64,000 nt of DNA from Ampullaceana balthica (GCA_944989445.1 CALYLW010000692.1:62001-126000); one strand, 5' to 3'; numbered from the stretch's first letter, positions 45,901-58,101 are shown. A program made the numbers and translations. Notes: a model not told the origin generated them from the letters alone.

Positions 45901-46452
45901 TATCATTGTTTCACTAAACTGAAGAACTTAGGTGAGCAAAGCTGTCCTACACAACAATGTTGGATAATAATAATTGCAAATGAGATTTGAGCAATCTTTT
46001 GTTTCATCTTTGTATTAAATTTTTATATAACCTGAAATATTTCTCCAAATATGTGTAAAAATATTTATAGTTATAGCTTTGAAGAATACGTTTAATTTTT
46101 TTTTAATTTAAAAAACTTGCGGGATTTTCTGCTATATTCGTTTAAGAAGATATTTGCGAACTAAGGGAAACAACCCCTATTTACTTTTACGATCCTTTGT
46201 GCCAGTATCGGTTAATGTCCTTGTTTAAAGTTGTTTCTTTGAAGTAGAGTTGCTAAGATCACGCGCTCCACAATTTATCAATAAAATTAAATGTCATAAA
46301 ATGTGGATAGTTTCGTTTGTATGTGTGTGTGTGCGTTGTCGTTTGTTTATTTTAATGTAATTATAACATTTTTTTCAATATTTAAATTTATAAAATTTAA
46401 TTTACTGCCAAATAGACATGTGTCATCTGATTTTGTCTTTTACTTCTCGCAG
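39979..46452. other. TRPC intron 9, right part; repeat fragments, no gene
   Basis: Mostly AT-rich DNA. A possible Helitron-type start, TCCTCCTATATAATAAAAGG, occurs near 40846. The block at 41012-41042 recurs from 23600-23631. No splice-bounded coding exon was recognised; short frames near 40425, 42959 and 44210 have no family-like strings. The stretch ends in the acceptor TTTTACTTCTCGCAG. Confidence 0.45.
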
Positions 46453-47294
46453 ACAGACGACTGTCCCGTAAGAGAAGTCACGTGTCCCTTGATCGTCTGC
46501 GTCGCTCCATGTCACTAGAGACCTGCAAGCTCGACAGCCCGGGTAAAAACCCTGTGGACGCTGTGCTGGAACGACAAACCAACAGCCTCAAGTGTCGCTA
46601 CAACCCGCCCGAGACGATACCAGAGGAAGAATTCGAACGCATCAGGCGGGAGTCGCTCATCCCAAGGGTTGGACTTCTGGCGGGCGTGGGGCGTAGGCGG
46701 TCATCGGCCTCGCCCCCCACGGACCTTTCAAGCTGCGCCCTGGCCTTGATGAACTCCGCCATGACCTTGACCTCGCCCGGATCAAACTCCGTCGCAGCGC
46801 AAGCCGCCGCCGGCGCGCCGGTCCCCAAAACGAGGCTGGCCACAGTGGTAAGCGGCAATTCCAACTCCGTCGTCAACGCTGACGAGTCCGTCGCCTTGGT
46901 AACGGACATCCAGCAGCTGGAGGGCTCCGACGGGAGTTCCTACTCGCAGCGCCGGGACGAAGGACTCGGGGAGTCGTTCGACCGTTACTCCGAGCTCAGC
47001 GACTCGACATCCCGAATAGGGGTCGTCGGCAGCGTCATAGAGCTGCAGACGCTCCACTCTAACGCGCACACGTCTCCAATGAGGTACCCGAAGACAGCCA
47101 CCAGCGCCCTGACGTCGCCCAACAACAACAGGCGAGTCGCGGGCCTTTGTGGTAACGACGCGGAAGACGATGAGTACGACGGTATGTCGTTCACGGCCAA
47201 ACCGATGTCGGAGGAAGTCGAGGGCGATCCCAACGACATCGATCCCCTGGCGTTTCTATCCGAAGCCCAGGCCAAAAGGGTCACATTCATGTAA
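46453..47294 (+). CDS. TRPC: TRPC channel last exon: long disordered C-terminal tail
   Basis: The acceptor CTTCTCGCAG is followed by two bases that complete a phase-1 codon, then RRLSRKRSHVSLDRLRRSMS and about 260 more residues to a TAA. The tail is Ser/Thr-, Ala- and acid-rich with low complexity. It contains RRLS and RKRS sites of the PKA/PKC type, the charged patch PPETIPEEEFERIRRESLIP, and the C-terminus KRVTFM, which fits a class I PDZ ligand (T-x-hydrophobic). GC content is high and the frame is clean over 842 bp, supporting a real exon. Joining it to the channel rests on phase match, strand and position, since the tail itself is not conserved; it could belong to a separate gene. A possible ATTAAA signal is at about 47517. 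Confidence 0.78.
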
Positions 47295-49049
47295 TGTAAG
47301 CAGAGTTGATGATACTCTTTCTGACGATGCATAGCAACGATTTATCCTTGCAAAGACTTATCAAATCTGGTTAGACTTCCTCATAAGATTTTTACGGGAT
47401 TTCTAAATTGTCTTTATTTAATTGATAATTTTAAATTCAGCCCAAATGATGAGATACGGTGTGAATAAGGAAGTGTATTGATATAAAAAGCGCTCAAAGA
47501 TTATTCGACGATGAAAATTAAAGACAACCTTTTTTTTCCAAGTAAATGTGATACACCACTGCGGAAAATTAATGATCGTGAAAGGAACTATCAACCAGTT
47601 TTAAGTATTCACAATTTTCTGGAATTAATTGATGTTTCTCCAGTGTTATCTGTTGAGTGATATAAGACTGCATGCCAGCGACTTTAAATTCGATAATGTT
47701 ATCAAACCGCGGCTTGGATCGGGATACAAGTTATGTGATATCTACTCAAACCTTACCATTGCACAAGATTTCCATGGATATGCTACGCATTTACTGTTAA
47801 GTTCTTCATATCATGGCGTTTTTATCTTGATATTAAAATTAAATGAATTGTACTTGTCATTTAAAAATATAATTTTGACTTTTTTTCCCCTCCTAGGTAA
47901 GACGTTGTTATTTCGTCGCAAACATGTTCAAACTGGTAATCGGTTATCTCATTCCGTAATGATTATTGTGTTTCTTACAAATACAACCAGATGACAAAAT
48001 ATCACATTAAATCACTTCTCAGAATCTAGACCGTATCGGAATATGATGAACATCCGCTGATCGGCATCGGTCTATGCCTCTATGGGCCTCAAAACACGGA
48101 GGGGGGATCAGGGCCGTCTTTTTTGTTTCTAGCCAGCTCTAAAGTTAAAAGTAGATCTCCTTGCAGAAATATCACATGTCATTATCATAAAAGTAGGTCA
48201 TCTTGCTGAAAAATACCGTGTCATCATATTCTTTTTTTCTACATAAAAACAAGTTAAGCCCTCCAGGCTGAATTTATAATATCAATTAATATGTAACCGA
48301 CTAGCCCTAAACCAGATCTTAAATCTAATCCCAGCCTAAACAAACAAATAAACAAACAAACGAACAAACAAACAATACGAAGTCCAATAGGTGAAAACGT
48401 ACCACCCGTTATTTTCATCTACTTGGAAACTTATGGATGAACTGTAAATGTTCCATCTAAAGGCAGAGGCGTATCTAGGATATTGTGCGCCCGCGGACAA
48501 TGTATAAAATTGGTGCTTTCACAAACCGATTAATTAACTTCTTACTCGTTTTCACGTATTATGTGACATTGTAAGCCTCATTTGGGCGCCCCTGTACCTT
48601 GGCGCCCAGGAACATATGTACCCCCCTTCTCTTCGATCCTGAGGTAATGCTTTGTCGGTGTGATAGTGTTTGTCGTGTCATTTTTACGATTAGTCAAAGA
48701 ACGCACATGTCTTGGGAAGTGAACAATTCTTAGAGTCTTTAACATATCACTTGATGTACATATTTAAGTTGGCATTTCTCAATATGATCGTTTCAGGTCG
48801 TGTGAAAGGGGTCACTGAATTCAGTGTCAAACTAGGCAAATTTTACCTGAATATTTTGCCCTGATGAGATTTTAATTTACCTAATGACGTATATGTTTTT
48901 GGTAGAATCGTGTTAAGTCCCATACAATTATTTATTTTTATCATTGTGGGTACCGGTATGGTTTATCAGTCTTCTCCAGACGAAATTATTCAACCTTAGG
49001 TTTAGATTAGCTCTTTGACTTGTATGAGTTTTTTTTTAATACGCTCTGT
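47295..49049. other. TRPC 3' flank; no further gene
   Basis: AT-rich DNA including probable 3'UTR. A likely decayed MITE lies at about 48466-48625, with CAGAGGCGTATCTAGG at one end and GGGCGCCC blocks inside. The 121-codon frame at 47629 has no recognisable similarity. Confidence 0.45.
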
Positions 49050-49367
49050 CAGGGGTTGGGAAACTTTTTGTCCGAGAGAGCCATAAACACCACATATTTT
49101 GAAAAGTATTTTTGTGAGAGCCATACATTATGTTTAAAACTAAAAAGTCAAGTAAATGTGTGCATTTTTGTGTAATTTCAACACTAAAAGTACAATAAGT
49201 ATGTCTCTGAATTCTTTTTAATAACTTTGTTATGCTTTTTTTTTGTATGCAGATAAAAGGAGTCTGAATAATTATTTTTTTTTAATAATCTAAAATTTGT
49301 CTGAGATCCAGATGCAGACGTCAATAGAGCCACATCTGGCTCGCGAGCCATGGTTTCCCGATCCCTG
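49050..49367. mobile_element. hAT-type MITE
   Basis: Ends CAGGGGTTGGGAAACTTTTT and GGTTTCCCGATCCCTG are imperfect inverted repeats; flanking 8-mers CGCTCTGT and CGCCATGT match at 6 of 8 positions. The interior 'gagagccataaa' and 'cacatctggctcgcgagcca' words are typical of widespread hAT MITEs. Confidence 0.75.
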
Positions 49368-49461
49368 CGCCATGTCATTGGGTGAAGGATTCAAGCCATA
49401 AACCGTTGTAATGTGATTGTATTTTACTTCTCTTGAATCTTCAGAATCAATTTGTCTAGCG

Positions 49462-49655
49462 CAGGGGTCTCCAAACTTTTCTGCCGGAGGGCCACATTAA
49501 CTGTCAAACAGCAGTTTGAGGGCCAACTACACACAGTTTTGTGGTGAACTATAGGTTAAAATAAACTTTTTTGGAGATTAAAAGGTCTCCAGGGGCCGAA
49601 TGAGAGGGCCTCGCGGGCCGCATCTGGCCCGCGGGCCGTAGTTTGGAGACCCCTG
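49462..49655. mobile_element. hAT-type MITE with perfect 8-bp duplication, inverted relative to 32982
   Basis: 194-bp element, ends CAGGGGTCTCCAAACTTTTC and TAGTTTGGAGACCCCTG, flanked by exact GTCTAGCG at 49454-49461 and 49656-49663. Its sequence is the reverse complement of the family member at 32982-33189. Confidence 0.9.
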
Positions 49656-51939
49656 GTCTAGCGGCTAGACTCTATCATCGTTGGAAAGCTCTTGATGGCA
49701 GATTTCCAACTGGGGCATTTCTAGAAATTTTGAACCGGTTAAAACGTTTCAAAATCCTTCATAATGGAATGGCAGTGGTTGTTTTTCATGAATTCTATGA
49801 TTATGTTACATAAATAGTTCCGTTGTTGATGAGGGAACTCTACTTCTGCCATTTGTACCAATTTTGAACCAGTTAAAAACTGTTAAGCATCGGTTTAATA
49901 TCTCTTTCATTTAGATTCTGTAAACGTGATCTTTAAAATAATGTTTGATTTTGTCCATTCTGTCAGATATTTGTTTCGCAGCTACATGATATTATATATC
50001 ATTATAAAGACGCATAACTCTATTTTCTTGTATTGGTAAAGGCCGGTAAAGGGATTCGATTCTTGTGCGAACCCAGATATCCCAAATAATTTAATAACTC
50101 ATTTCTCGACTGAGAATTTGATACATTTTCATGTCTTTTAATAACTATCATTATTTCAATGAGAGTTTTCTTTATTAGTTTAAGTTATTTTATTTATTTC
50201 CTATGTAAGTACATTTCTTTATTAACTGCCAGTTTGAACCAGGGGGAAATAAGCCATAGTTACAGAATGCAAAATTAGTGAGCTTGAAAATAAAGTTCGT
50301 AAATGGAAATGGTTTGTTTTTAAATTGTTATTAACGCACTCTCAAACAAAAATAGTTTGAAACCAAACATTTGGAAGAAAAATAAGAGGAAATTTGATCA
50401 TTTCAGGGACAAAAATTTTTCTCTCTTTAACTTTTTTGCATTATAAATCAGTAATTAAATAACGGAGAGAATTGTTTTAAAATTTAATTGCCATAAATAG
50501 TTTTATTTATTTACACTCAACTTGTTTCATCTTAAAGTTGGTTCACAAACATGACTAAGAAGACAATATCTTTAAAATTCTTTAACTGATCCGATAAGTT
50601 AGGTAAACTTAAAAATTATTCATATTTCAAAGTAGTCCAAAATATAATTTTTATGTATAAATTCTTCCGCATTTTTTTAAAAAAAGTATTTAAAATCGCA
50701 ATAAATAAATATAATTTTAAGTGTTTTAGTAGTTGTGCGTCAACTTACTTAGACATATGACTACTTCATTGAAAATATCCCTACACACAACATTCATTTA
50801 AAAAGAAGCTTGAAGTTTTGAAAATTTTGAATGTAAAATTTCACAATCCATCACTCCATTATTATTCCAATAGTAATTATTCTGATAAAATCAACCGTTC
50901 ATCTTTGTTTTCTTCATGATTCATCGGTTAAATTATTTGTTCAAGAAAATGTGATTAAAGTAGTTACTCCATTCTATTTGCAAAACCAATTTATTACTTC
51001 TTTTTGTGTCCTGTTTTGGAAGAAGAATTTTTTGTGTTACTGCTAAATTTACTACAAAGTGTTCCCATGGTTTCAAATAAAATTTCTTACATGTTTACCT
51101 TTGTTGGTTTTTAATTTAAAATAATGTTTGTTATTTCATTATGTTGCTTTATATGTAAATGCGATTGTGTGGTTCGTGCCCTGTCATAATTTGTAAAATA
51201 TAAATGAAGATACACAAACGACTTGTGTGATGAATACAATATATGTAAACCTTTATTAATGTCCTTATACGTATGTAAACGTTTTGGTAAATGACGTCAT
51301 CGGTGCTAATAAATACAAGAATTCAATATAAAATTACATAATATATTATATACTATGTCATGTAAAATTAAGGAGGTTTTTAGAAGACCTGCTGGGTCTA
51401 AAAAAACTAATAATAATTTATTTTTTTTATTTAAAATTTTTAAAGATATTTTTCAATAATGCCAAGCTAAAAACCAACACACACTAAAATTCTAAAATCA
51501 TTACGTAACCGAAAATTCTGTACAGGGTGCATTAAATAAAATTAAAACCATTTATATTGTAACTTGGTCTACATTTAAAATCGATATTTTTGTTCAATTT
51601 GCTCTCATTTACATTCCGGTATTATCTCCCTTGGAAATATCCAGTATTACTATTATTATTATTATTATTATATTTAGTAATTTATTTATTGAAATTCACT
51701 TTGTAATTTCTAAATTGTTTAGTTTTGGTCTTTAGTGCGGGTCTTTTTTTTTAAATTTTATTCTGCGTTTAGGTACTAAAGCTTTTATATTTAAAAAATT
51801 CAAATTGTTATTATTTTAATTAATTTTATTATTATACTTACTCACTTAATTTAATATCATTATTAAGGCATTATCGTAAATATGAAATAATAAAGGAAAA
51901 CAACTAGATTTGAAAGTCGCCGATGATGTACTGTTACTA
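49656..51939. other. Intergenic AT-rich DNA; no gene
   Basis: Very AT-rich, with an ATT run near 51645-51670. No coding, RNA or clear transposon structure was seen. Confidence 0.5.
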
Positions 51940-53034
51940 AGGGGCCATCCATATATTACGTACGCAAGGAAAAGGGGGGGGGTCTTAAATTTAGGGCATT
52001 TTGCGTATGGATGCGTACGGGGGGAGGGGGTCTTGACTGAATGTGTACGTACGCACAACAAATTTAATTTGCTTAATACTAAGCCTAGTAACGTAAACCG
52101 CTCAAGCTGCAAACGGCATTCGAGAACGACCGAGTCAAGACCGATATGCAATAATGTTTTATAATTTAATGGAAACGAAATACTGAACTTTTAATTACTT
52201 GGAAGTAATTAACATTTGATTCAGACCAAACGTTCACACATTACTAAAATATATCTGTCTGATTGATATTTCCATTTCTTGATAGTAGAAGTTTCTCTTT
52301 CGCCCGCCCACCAGTTCCTTAGCTGAACTTAGAGTGCATTTATACAATAAATACATAAAACGACAAAATCTAGATTTGAAACATGCTAATTTTCAAATAA
52401 CAAAATGGCTTTTATGGGGGGCGGTGCATTTCTGTGACGTCATTTTGGAGGGGATGCGGTTCTAACTTCTTCTGACGAAGCGGGACGAGGGGGGAGAGGG
52501 AAAATCGGCCTACATTGCGTGACATCATTGATGGACGGCCCCAAATCTGTGGACGCATGAAAGCCGTATTTTCTATTTAAAAATTATTATGTTTCAAATC
52601 ACTTTTTTGATGTTTAAGTATGTATGTAATGTAGTGTAGTGTAAGGCTGCACTCTAATATCGTAACACATGTGAAGCCATTTAAAACGTCATTAAATAAA
52701 TTGCAATCAATCAAATATTTTAGTAAAAGTTATATTTAAAATTGCGCATTTTGATTTGACGTCACTTGACGTCACATTTCTTAAACACCACTTCTTCTTC
52801 GTTACACATCGTCAAAAATGCGTGACAAACTCACACCTTTTTTAGGCTAGGCGGCTTCAAAGAGTAAAAACAATTGCTTTTGACTCTGGCTTAAAATTAA
52901 TTTTTCAATAAGGTTTGGCCGTAAGCGAATTTGTACGCATAGGGGAGGGTGTACCGAAAATGTACGGGTTTCAACAGGGGGAGGGGGGTACGAAAGTACG
53001 AATTTTGTGCGTACGTAATATATGGATACCCCCT
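51940..53034. mobile_element. MITE with TATTACGTACGC termini, holding a CRE-type MITE core
   Basis: The left end (AGGGGCCATCCATATATTAC then GTACGC) and the right end (GCGTACGTAATATATGGATA then CCCCCT) are inverted repeats. Within it, about 52430-52850 matches the interior of the CRE-rich MITE, including 'gtaaggctgcactctaatat' and TGACGTCA words. That suggests either insertion of one family into another or a composite family. No coding capacity. Confidence 0.7.
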
Positions 53035-54464
53035 AAATGAAATGGACAATAACATTAATTTTAAAATACTTTTTATTTACATGATCGTTGAAACAGTTCA
53101 AAACAATTGTTGCCGGCGGTTTAATGTCTTGAAAAATAATAAAATTGTGTGCTTAAAGTATATATTTTATTTCCATGGGTGCTTATAATTTGATAACAAG
53201 ATTTCAATTATTGTATTGTTTTCTGAGATTAAATTAGAAAATGATCAAATTTAATTAATATATCAGTAAGCAAAAATTATTTTTCACTTCCCCTTTCAAA
53301 AATAATTACATTTTATCCTTTTTTTTAGTAGCATAATTTTTTTATTTGAAAATTTAAATTATACTTCTTGCAGAATTAAATTTATTTCATCCTGAATTTT
53401 GTATATATCTTTTATCCGTTGTCAAGTTATTAAAATAATTTAAAATTTTAAAAAGCGTTTTCATGACCCAGCCAAGCATACATACTAACATTTGAATAAA
53501 GAGTGGTCTCCCATTAAAATTATAAAATGGTGTTTCCATTTTCTTTTTAAATATCCCCATTGTCATTTTAAAAAAGAAATTTGAAAGATTTGAATTTGCC
53601 ATAGTTTTAAGTAAACATTTAAATTAGTAGAAATCAATCACTTAACCTTCAAACACAGGCAGGCATGACCCAGGATATCAATTTTGCCACAGAGTCAGGA
53701 AGTGTTTCAAAATACTTTATTCCTCATTTTGATTACTTAACCAGGACTCAATTTTTTTTCTTCTTTTGACCACATCAGAAACCAATATTTAAAACATTGG
53801 AAGAAATGTCAATATAAATTAGTTACTATTTAGGAAAATCAGTAGTCTGGAGTCCGGTACTTATTATCTGAAGTTAATTTTAAAGGATCACAATAAGTTA
53901 AATAATAATAATAAAATAAACTTAAAATTTTCTCCAGATTCTTTAAGTCAAAAAATTATAGCACCAGGCTTAATCTCTGGATATTCAAGTAGAAAATTTA
54001 ATTTTCCACATCAAAACTTTGGGCCCATTTATAATTTTTTTTTAAAATACATTCAAGGATTACATTAAGGAAATAAAAAATACGGAGGTGTTCTTAATTA
54101 TTTTATTTCTCTTTTAATTCATTTAAAATCTAGAATCATAACATTGTCATACTTATTTAAAAAAACATTTCTGTATACATTACACATATAATTTATTATA
54201 ATACATAATATATACAAACATTGTAGAGTACACACAAATACTAATTTATATGAAAATTGAAAATGTTATACATTTTTTAATGGTAATAACAATTTGACAT
54301 TTAGCAACTACTCTTTTTCCAACACAAACATAACAGTGATTTCCACTGGGCTTATCTTTATTGTAGAGATGACTAATTCATTTTAATTTAAAACCAATTA
54401 TGCAAATAAATAAAATGATATTCATACAATGCAAATGTTTCAAAGCAATGAAATTTCTGCTAGT
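53035..54464. other. HSP70 3' flank; no gene
   Basis: AT-rich DNA downstream of HSP70. On the minus strand an AATAAA lies at 54362-54357, about 100 nt after the stop, and is the best poly(A) signal candidate for HSP70. Confidence 0.5.
54357..54362 (-). terminator. Candidate HSP70 poly(A) signal
   Basis: TTTATT on the plus strand reads AATAAA on the coding strand, about 100 nt beyond the HSP70 stop. Chosen by position only. Confidence 0.45.
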
Positions 54465-56384
54465 TTAGTCCGCTTCTTCAAATTTTGGACCATTTTGATG
54501 ACCTTGAGACTGTCCATCCGAGGTGGGGTCACCTTGACCCTGACTGTGAAGCTTAGCCATTATAGATGAGCTTGTTTTCTGGATCTCTTTCAGCTGATGC
54601 TCAATCTCGTCCTTGTCAGCAAGCAGGTTGTTGTCCAGCCATTTCATTATATCATTGCAGGCATTGACCACAATGTCTTTATCTGTCTGTGTCAGTTTAT
54701 CTCCAGCTGCATCAACAGCTTGTTTGACACCGAAGACATAACTCTCAAGCTGGTTCCTGGCTACCACACGCTCCTGCTGTTTCTTATCCTCTTCTTTGTA
54801 CCTCTCTGCCTCGGCCAGCATTCTGTCAATCTCTGCCTGGCTGAGCCTGCCTCTGTCATTCTTTATCGTAATCTTACTTGACTTTCCTGTGCTCTTGTCT
54901 TGGGCAGTGACATTCAGAATGCCATTGGCATCAATGTCAAACGTGACCTCAATCTGTGGGACACCCCTGGGTGCAGGGGGCATGCCGGTTAAAAGAAATT
55001 TACCCAGGAGGTTGCTGTCTTTGGTCATGGCACGCTCACCTTCGTACACCTGGATGTCGACACCTACTTGATTGTCTGCACACGTGGAGAAGATCTGTGA
55101 AATTTTTGTTGGAATTGTGGTGCCTCTTTTCACAAGGGGGGTCATTACACCCCCAGATGTCTCAATGCCTAGAGACAGCGGCGTCACATCAACCAGCAGA
55201 ACATCTTTGATGGCCTCGCTGGTGTCACCTTTCAGAATAGCAGCTTGTACGGCTGCGCCATATGCCACAGCTTCATCCGGGTTAATGGATTTGTTGAGTT
55301 CCTTCCCATTAAAGAAATCACTCAAAAGCTTTTGAACCTTGGGAATTCTGGTTGAGCCACCAACTAGAACAACCTCATCTATTTTAGATTTTTCCATTTT
55401 GGCATCTCGCAGCGCTGTCTCCACAGGCTCGAGTGTTGATCTAAACATGTCACCGCAAAGCTCTTCAAATCTGGCCCTTGACATTTTAGTGTAAAAATCA
55501 ATACCTTCAAATAGAGCGTCGACTTCAATGGAGGCTTCACTGCTGCATGACAGGGCTCTCTTGGCGCGTTCGCATGCTGTGAGTAAGCGTCTTAAAGATC
55601 TTGGATTATTGCTGATGTCTTTGTTGTGTTTTCGTTTGAACTCTTGTACGAAATGGCTCACCATTCTGTTGTCAAAGTCTTCACCACCAAGGTGAGTATC
55701 ACCAGCTGTGGACTTCACTTCAAACAATGAACCTTCGTCAATGGAAAGTACACTCACATCAAAAGTACCGCCACCCAGATCAAAGATGAGAATGTGCTTC
55801 TCTCCCTTTTGTCCCTTATCAAGCCCATAAGCCAGGGCAGCAGCTGTTGGCTCATTAATGATCCTGAGTACATTGATCCCAGCTATGGAACCTGCATCCT
55901 TGGTGGCTTGTCTCTGTGAGTCATTGAAATAAGCTGGCACTGTGATTACTGCATCAGTTACTTTTTCACCAAGAAATGCTTCAGCGGTTTCCTTCATTTT
56001 GGTGAGAACCATTGAGCTTATTTCTTCGGGGGCAAACAGTTTATTTTCTCCATTGCATTCAGCCTGGATTTTGGGCCGCCCATCAACGTCAACCACCTTG
56101 AAGGGCCAGTGCTTCATGTCACCCTGGACGGTCTGGTCATTGAACTTACGGCCAATGAGCCTTTTGGCATCAAAAATCGTGTTGCTGGGGTTCATGGCAG
56201 CTTGGTTTTTGGCAGGGTCCCCCACAAGTCGCTCGGTGTCAGTGAAGCACACGTAGCTTGGTGTTGTTCTGTTGCCTTGGTCATTAGCAATAATCTCGAC
56301 CTTTCCATGCTGGAACACACCCACGCAGGAGTATGTTGTTCCTAGATCTATGCCAATAGCTGGGGCTGTGCTTCCTTTAGTCAT
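54465..56384 (-). CDS. HSP70: Cytosolic HSP70 chaperone, intronless coding region, EEAD C-terminus
   Basis: A 639-aa ATP-dependent chaperone. The nucleotide-binding domain (about 1-390) shows family signatures IDLGTTYS (12-19), [17 protein letters not shown] and [17 protein letters not shown]. The linker [16 protein letters not shown] leads to the substrate-binding domain and helical lid. Size and wording match cytosolic/nuclear HSP70; there is no signal or transit peptide. The C-terminus reads GPKFEEAD, whereas cytosolic HSP70 normally ends EEVD, the docking site for TPR co-chaperones; the GGMP repeats of HSC70 are also absent. The frame is intact and uninterrupted, as in stress-inducible HSP70s. 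CAG directly precedes the ATG on the coding strand, implying a 5'UTR intron ending at the start codon. Confidence 0.97.
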   Translation of the reverse strand: MTKGSTAPAIGIDLGTTYSCVGVFQHGKVEIIANDQGNRTTPSYVCFTDTERLVGDPAKNQAAMNPSNTIFDAKRLIGRKFNDQTVQGDMKHWPFKVVDVDGRPKIQAECNGENKLFAPEEISSMVLTKMKETAEAFLGEKVTDAVITVPAYFNDSQRQATKDAGSIAGINVLRIINEPTAAALAYGLDKGQKGEKHILIFDLGGGTFDVSVLSIDEGSLFEVKSTAGDTHLGGEDFDNRMVSHFVQEFKRKHNKDISNNPRSLRRLLTACERAKRALSCSSEASIEVDALFEGIDFYTKMSRARFEELCGDMFRSTLEPVETALRDAKMEKSKIDEVVLVGGSTRIPKVQKLLSDFFNGKELNKSINPDEAVAYGAAVQAAILKGDTSEAIKDVLLVDVTPLSLGIETSGGVMTPLVKRGTTIPTKISQIFSTCADNQVGVDIQVYEGERAMTKDSNLLGKFLLTGMPPAPRGVPQIEVTFDIDANGILNVTAQDKSTGKSSKITIKNDRGRLSQAEIDRMLAEAERYKEEDKKQQERVVARNQLESYVFGVKQAVDAAGDKLTQTDKDIVVNACNDIMKWLDNNLLADKDEIEHQLKEIQKTSSSIMAKLHSQGQGDPTSDGQSQGHQNGPKFEEAD

Positions 56385-57618
56385 CTGAAAGTTGCAAACA
56401 AGAATTTTTTTAATATATATTTAATTATACATGTATATATTAACTTTTTAATTGCTTTATGATTAGTTTTTTAAACTCTTTAATTAGTATCTTTATTATT
56501 TGAATTTTGTATTTATGTAATAATTTCAATACTCACTTTTTTTAAATTTATAAGTTCTGGTGGTCTGATAAAAGTCTTAGTATCAAATTTTTAAGGGTAC
56601 CAGTTCCTAAATAACTATTAAATTTAAATAATGGTCACTGGCCAGATAAATATAACGGAGGCTATAAATCTGATGGTTAAAGCAATAGAACGGAGGGAAG
56701 AGAGGCTATCTATACTATATGTCCAGCGGCCTGTGGTCAGGTGACTAGTCTGCATTACAAGTTAAGATCTTAGGTATTTTTCTCTGAAACGTATTCTGTC
56801 CTGATTATAGGCCTATTCTGTTTCAGTAATAGCTGGACTGGTAAAATTGAATTATTGTCATAGAACTACCAAATTTACTCGCAATATAAGAACGTTTGAA
56901 TAAAATAAATACAAAATGTCAAATATTGAAATTTACATCTAAAGGGCCATCCATAAATGACGTCACGCGATTTTGGACGATTTTTCACTCCCCCTCCCCC
57001 CTCGTCACGCATCGTCACAAAAACTTAGACACTCCCCCCTCCAATATGACGTCACAAAGCTCTGGCCCGCATAAAAGCTGTATTTTCTATTTGAAAATCA
57101 CTTTTTTTATCATTTTAGTATGTATTTAGTATAAGGTTGTACTCTAATGTTGTAACATTAACATGCGTGAAGCCATGTAAATCGATATAAAATAAATTAT
57201 AAGAAATCAAATCTTTAAGTGGAACTTTTATTTAAAGTTGGAGTTTTGATGTGACGTCACATTTCTCAAACACCCCCTCCCCCTCGTCACGCATGTGTGG
57301 ACCCCCCCCCCTTTTTTTTCTCTAGTTGCGTGACGTCATTTATGGACATTATGGACGGCCCCTAAAATCAAAATCTTTAATATAGTATAGTCCAAATTTG
57401 GCTATATTTTATAACTGTACAGTGTACACTGTAATAAACTATATATATATTTTTTTAAATAAACTTTCGAAGTTTTCTTTCAAATACTTGTCCAATTTGG
57501 TGATATTTAATTATGAAATTTATTTCATTCATATTCACATAGACAATAATGCGACATACAAATATACATTGTATAGGTAAGTATTATAAAAGTTAAGAGT
57601 AATTATTAATAGACTTAC
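56385..57618 (-). other. Probable HSP70 5'UTR intron
   Basis: On the coding strand a strong donor ACG|GTAAGT lies at 57619/57618 and an acceptor TTGCAACTTTCAG ends at 56385, right before the ATG. The resulting 1234-bp intron would separate a non-coding first exon (about 57972-57619) from the coding exon. It contains the CRE-rich MITE at 56942-57364. Splicing is inferred; no transcript evidence is available. Confidence 0.6.
56942..57364. mobile_element. CRE-rich MITE, copy 2, in the HSP70 5'UTR intron
   Basis: The left GGGCCATCCATAAATGACGT and right GACGTCATTTATGGAC...GGCCCC termini match copy 1 at 39534. Four perfect TGACGTCA palindromes are present (about 56958, 57047, 57252 and 57331). Confidence 0.82.
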
Positions 57619-57949
57619 CGTAAGATACTTTTTCAAGTTCCAGGATTGGTTTGATAGTATTAGTATGCCTAAAAGTAACAGATGATAAGATGATGAAGTT
57701 CCAATGAAGTAATTAACTCAAGTCTCAAGGCGCTAAAATATTTTTAACGCTATTCTTCCAGGTTAAAGACGAAGCGTCGAATGTGTGATAAGACCATGTA
57801 AATGTAGACAATGGTAACAGACGATTAAAGGTGATGTGTTTGTTTTTTACTGACTGCTGCTTTGTAAGAAGTCACTGTCACTTTTTAATAAGTAGTAAAA
57901 CTTGTAAAAGTAAAGTAAAAGTCTTTAATTTTTTAAAGTAGAATATTTT

Positions 57950-58101
57950 CTTCTCTAGCCTTTTCTAAACTCGCAAGTTAAAATCTGCTGTTTTGACTCT
58001 TTATATACTCGCTAAATACTCGTAGCGACAGAGACAGAGCGTCGAGAAACTGCGTTGTGAGTTGTGCCTTGACTGTAAACAAGAAACTAGTGGTAGTGTC
58101 T
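57950..58101 (-). promoter_or_regulatory. HSP70 proximal promoter (copy A)
   Basis: On the coding strand a TATATAAAG box lies at 58007-57999 and an imperfect heat-shock element at 58053-58041. The plus strand there reads GTCgaGAAacTGC, matching 7 of 9 core bases of the TTCnnGAAnnTTC pattern. Transcription would start near 57972. A second, diverged copy of this block lies at 59118-59500. The upstream part is interrupted by the insertions at 58110 and 58408. Confidence 0.65.

Larger units (their letters stand above)
10753..47294 (+). other. TRPC: TRPC4/5-like channel gene, partial span
   Basis: Ten exons share one phase-consistent frame: 10753-11265, 25489-25722, 26422-26562, 28666-28805, 29208-29575, 30196-30397, 31373-31573, 32275-32316, 33356-33545 and 46453-47294. 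They sum to 2873 nt; restoring one lost base gives 2874 nt, or 957 residues plus stop. Every junction is GT-AG. The N-terminal ankyrin exons were not found in 1-10752 and probably lie upstream of the window. Introns range from 402 bp to 14.2 kb, and the two largest are packed with transposons. Assignment to TRPC4/5 rather than another TRPC type rests on wording such as EYIHDMWNILDF, HEFTEFVG and [13 protein letters not shown]. Confidence 0.88.

Noticed and set aside
46598..47332. Three minus-strand frames over the last TRPC exon
   Set aside because: They mirror a GC-rich plus-strand exon with a phase-compatible acceptor; no recognisable similarity on the minus strand.
47629..47994. 121-aa frame downstream of TRPC
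   Set aside because: AT-rich, no recognised motif, and located in the likely 3' flank of the channel gene.
54597..56345. Plus-strand frames opposite HSP70
   Set aside because: Shadows of the well-supported minus-strand HSP70 coding region.
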